DNA of 7,879 nt. It comes from Bacteroidaceae bacterium (GTDB lineage: Bacteria; Bacteroidota; Bacteroidia; Bacteroidales; Bacteroidaceae). Where the stretch lies: positions 1 to 7,879 of the forward strand of contig JAILIJ010000174.1 of the NCBI GenBank assembly GCA_024695315.1, read 5' to 3'. Under the pieces are notes generated by a model. It saw only the letters and a list, made by a program, of their open reading frames with translations, was not told where the DNA came from and did not search any database. Below are positions 6,073 to 7,879 of the stretch, one piece after another; position 1 is the stretch's first letter; every line of letters begins with the position of its first letter. The position numbers and the translations under genes were made by a program.

Positions 6073-7005
6073 ATGAAAGAACCTAAGATATCGATTATTA
6101 TACCTGCTTACAAAGAAACATATTTGGCGGAATGCGTTGAAAGTGTCTTAAGACAAACTTATCAATGCTGGGAGCTAATTGTCGTAAATGATGGGTCTCC
6201 TTTTGATATTGATTCTGTAATGAAAAGATTTGATGATGACAGGATTTTATATCGTAAAAGGGAAAAAGGATATGGCGCAGAGTACTTGGTGCAGAATTGG
6301 AATGATTGTTTGAAATATGCAACAGGTGATTTTGTAATATGTATGGGGGATGATGACGTACTCACATCTTTATGTTTGGAAAAGTATGTTGACTTACACA
6401 AGAAATATCCTAATGTTGACGTTTTCCATGGGTGGACAGCTATTATAGATGAGTTTTCTCATAAAACATCAATTTTACAAAAGCACCCAGAATATGAATC
6501 TGTTTACAGTTTTATTTTGCATAACTATATCGGGGATCGTCTTTTTATTGGAAATCTCATGATAAAACGAGATAGATTGCTTGAAATAAGTGGTTATGTT
6601 AATTTTCCACTTGCATGGCATTCTGATCATATAACAGCATATTTAGCCTCAAAGGATCATGGTGTTGTTAGTACTGATGAGGTGGTTTTTTTATATAGGG
6701 AGAGTAGATGGACTTTGACAAGTTCCTCTTCAAATGTCAAACTAAAAGTTAAGGCTGATTCTCAAGCTTATCTATGGTATAAAGATTTTTTGAATAATTG
6801 TCCTTTGGATGAGAATGATAAGTTGATAAATAAGACCTTAAATGACGGACTTAACAAATGGTTCGTACATATTTCTGCCTATGATATAGCTGTTGGTTGT
6901 AGAAAGAATTTGCTCTTGCTATTATGGTTTTGGAAAAATAGAAAAGAGTTTTTATTGTCAAATAAGATATTGTTGAGAGCTTGGATGCTTTCGCTATATA
7001 TATAA
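6073..7005 (+). CDS. Family 2 glycosyltransferase (GT-A fold)
   Basis: An inverting-type glycosyltransferase of 310 residues, expected to add one sugar from a nucleotide donor to the lipid-linked unit at the inner membrane's cytoplasmic face. Visible motifs: KISIIIPAYKE (5-15), ESVLRQTYQCWELIVVNDGS (23-42) for nucleotide binding, the metal-binding DDD of MGDDDVLTS (91-99), and HSDHITAY (183-190), which occupies the place of the catalytic-base region. The C-terminal 40 residues are hydrophobic and basic and may lie on the membrane; no clear pore-type helices are seen. Specificity is not readable. Being next to glf it could be a galactofuranosyltransferase, but this is context only. It starts 51 bp after glf, the widest gap in the cluster, and its DNA is visibly more AT-rich than the genes before it. 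Confidence 0.9.
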   Translation: MKEPKISIIIPAYKETYLAECVESVLRQTYQCWELIVVNDGSPFDIDSVMKRFDDDRILYRKREKGYGAEYLVQNWNDCLKYATGDFVICMGDDDVLTSLCLEKYVDLHKKYPNVDVFHGWTAIIDEFSHKTSILQKHPEYESVYSFILHNYIGDRLFIGNLMIKRDRLLEISGYVNFPLAWHSDHITAYLASKDHGVVSTDEVVFLYRESRWTLTSSSSNVKLKVKADSQAYLWYKDFLNNCPLDENDKLINKTLNDGLNKWFVHISAYDIAVGCRKNLLLLLWFWKNRKEFLLSNKILLRAWMLSLYI

Positions 7006-7014
7006 TTCATTTAT

Positions 7015-7879
7015 ATGGAACAAAAAGTAAAAACAACAAATGAACTTGATATAATTGGAATGTTAAAGAAGGTGCTTTTAAGGAAAGATCTTCTTTTCAA
7101 AACCATTTTGGTATCAGGTATTTTGGGAGTAATAATTGCTTTTTCTAGACCAAAGGAGTTTACTACCAATGTGGTTTTGGCACCTGAGTCAAGTTCTGGG
7201 CTTGATATATCTCAGGGGTTGTCAGGTTTGGCATCAATGGTAGGAATCAATATGGGCGCAGGAGGAAGTTCAGATGCTATTTATCCTGAAATATATCCTG
7301 ATTTATTTACTTCATCAGATTTTATAGTTACTCTTTTTGATATAAAGGTACATACAACAAAAGATCCTAAGGATAAGTTATATTTAGAGCATATTATTAA
7401 AGATTCTAAGAAGTCCCCATTGGATTTTTTTACAATGTTAATAAAGAAAATAAAGTCATTATTTTCAGATGAAGGGGTGAAAAAGAATTTGAATGATGTT
7501 GACCCACGTTATTTGACAAAGGAACAGGATGCTATGTGCATTATTATACGTTCAAGGATAAGATGTATTGTTGATAAAAAAACCAATATGATTACTATTT
7601 CAGCAACAGATCAGGATGCTGTGACAAGTGCTATATTGGCGGATACTTTGCAGCGTAGATTACAGAAGTATATCACAGATTATAGAACCCAAAAAGCGAG
7701 GAAGGATTTGGATTATATTCAAAAATTATATTATGAAGCAAAAGCTCAATATGAACATTCTCAAAAGCTATATGCAGAATATGTTGATTCGCATCGAGGT
7801 GCTATATTGCAGTCATATATAATACAACAGGAAAAGCTTTCTAATGATGTACAGTTAAATTTTCAAATCTTTAATCAGT
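7015..7879 (+). CDS. Wzz-type chain-length determinant protein, 5' part
   Basis: An open frame runs from ATG 7015 to the window end (288 codons plus one base) with no stop, so the 3' end is missing. It begins 9 bp after the glycosyltransferase. The first 29 residues are cytoplasmic, with DIIGMLKKVLLRKD typical of Wzz N-termini; TM1 is about 30-43 (ILVSGILGVIIAF); SRPKEFTTNVVLAPES (44-59) is the family's post-TM strand. Residues 60-85 are rich in Gly/Ser (SGLSGLASMVGINMGAGGSS), then YPEIYPDLFTSSDF (90-103), and a probable coiled coil from about 205 on. This is the polysaccharide co-polymerase architecture: periplasmic domain with a long helix, then a second TM expected beyond the window. It should control chain length and contact the SLBB exporter. 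Whether a C-terminal tyrosine-kinase domain follows cannot be seen. Coding is supported by continuous family-like sequence over the whole frame. Confidence 0.9.
   Translation, partial: MEQKVKTTNELDIIGMLKKVLLRKDLLFKTILVSGILGVIIAFSRPKEFTTNVVLAPESSSGLDISQGLSGLASMVGINMGAGGSSDAIYPEIYPDLFTSSDFIVTLFDIKVHTTKDPKDKLYLEHIIKDSKKSPLDFFTMLIKKIKSLFSDEGVKKNLNDVDPRYLTKEQDAMCIIIRSRIRCIVDKKTNMITISATDQDAVTSAILADTLQRRLQKYITDYRTQKARKDLDYIQKLYYEAKAQYEHSQKLYAEYVDSHRGAILQSYIIQQEKLSNDVQLNFQIFNQ

Noticed and set aside
7628..7822. A 64-codon plus-strand frame near the window end
   Set aside because: It lies in another frame inside the Wzz-type gene that starts at 7015 and runs off the end; the Wzz frame carries the family features.

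Overview
The window looks like part of a Bacteroidales genome, most likely Prevotella/Segatella-like. The genes lack Shine-Dalgarno sequences and have AT-rich leaders. The promoter-like signals are of the Bacteroidetes TAnnTTTG type. The encoded proteins resemble the Bacteroidetes branches of exopolysaccharide families. The genus is an inference from style, not a sequence match.

Layout: (1) 18-953, minus strand, a complete ten-helix EamA/DMT-type transporter, transcribed away from the rest. (2) 954-1675, a 722-bp divergent intergenic region with no established gene. It holds a minus-strand TAnnTTTG box with an adjacent 21-bp imperfect palindrome, two plus-strand TAnnTTTG boxes, a possible 31-codon leader ORF ending in a terminator-like hairpin, and four copies of CCTTCGT at exactly 11-bp spacing. 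(3) 1676-7879, plus strand, a tightly spaced cluster for making and exporting a surface polysaccharide: a polyprenyl-phosphate sugar-1-phosphate transferase, a large outer-membrane export protein with about six SLBB domains, UDP-galactopyranose mutase (glf), a family 2 glycosyltransferase, and a Wzz-type chain-length protein cut by the window end.

How they work together: the sugar transferase loads the first sugar phosphate onto undecaprenyl phosphate. Glf supplies UDP-galactofuranose, and the GT2 enzyme adds a sugar to the growing unit. The Wzz protein would set chain length and bridge to the SLBB protein, which forms the exit across the outer membrane. Flippase, polymerase and further glycosyltransferases are not in the window and are expected beyond 7879. 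The product is probably a galactofuranose-containing exopolysaccharide or capsule.

The proteins all fall into known families. The least explained part is the regulatory region, above all the 7+4 bp direct-repeat array, whose geometry matches that of OmpR/PhoB-family response-regulator sites.
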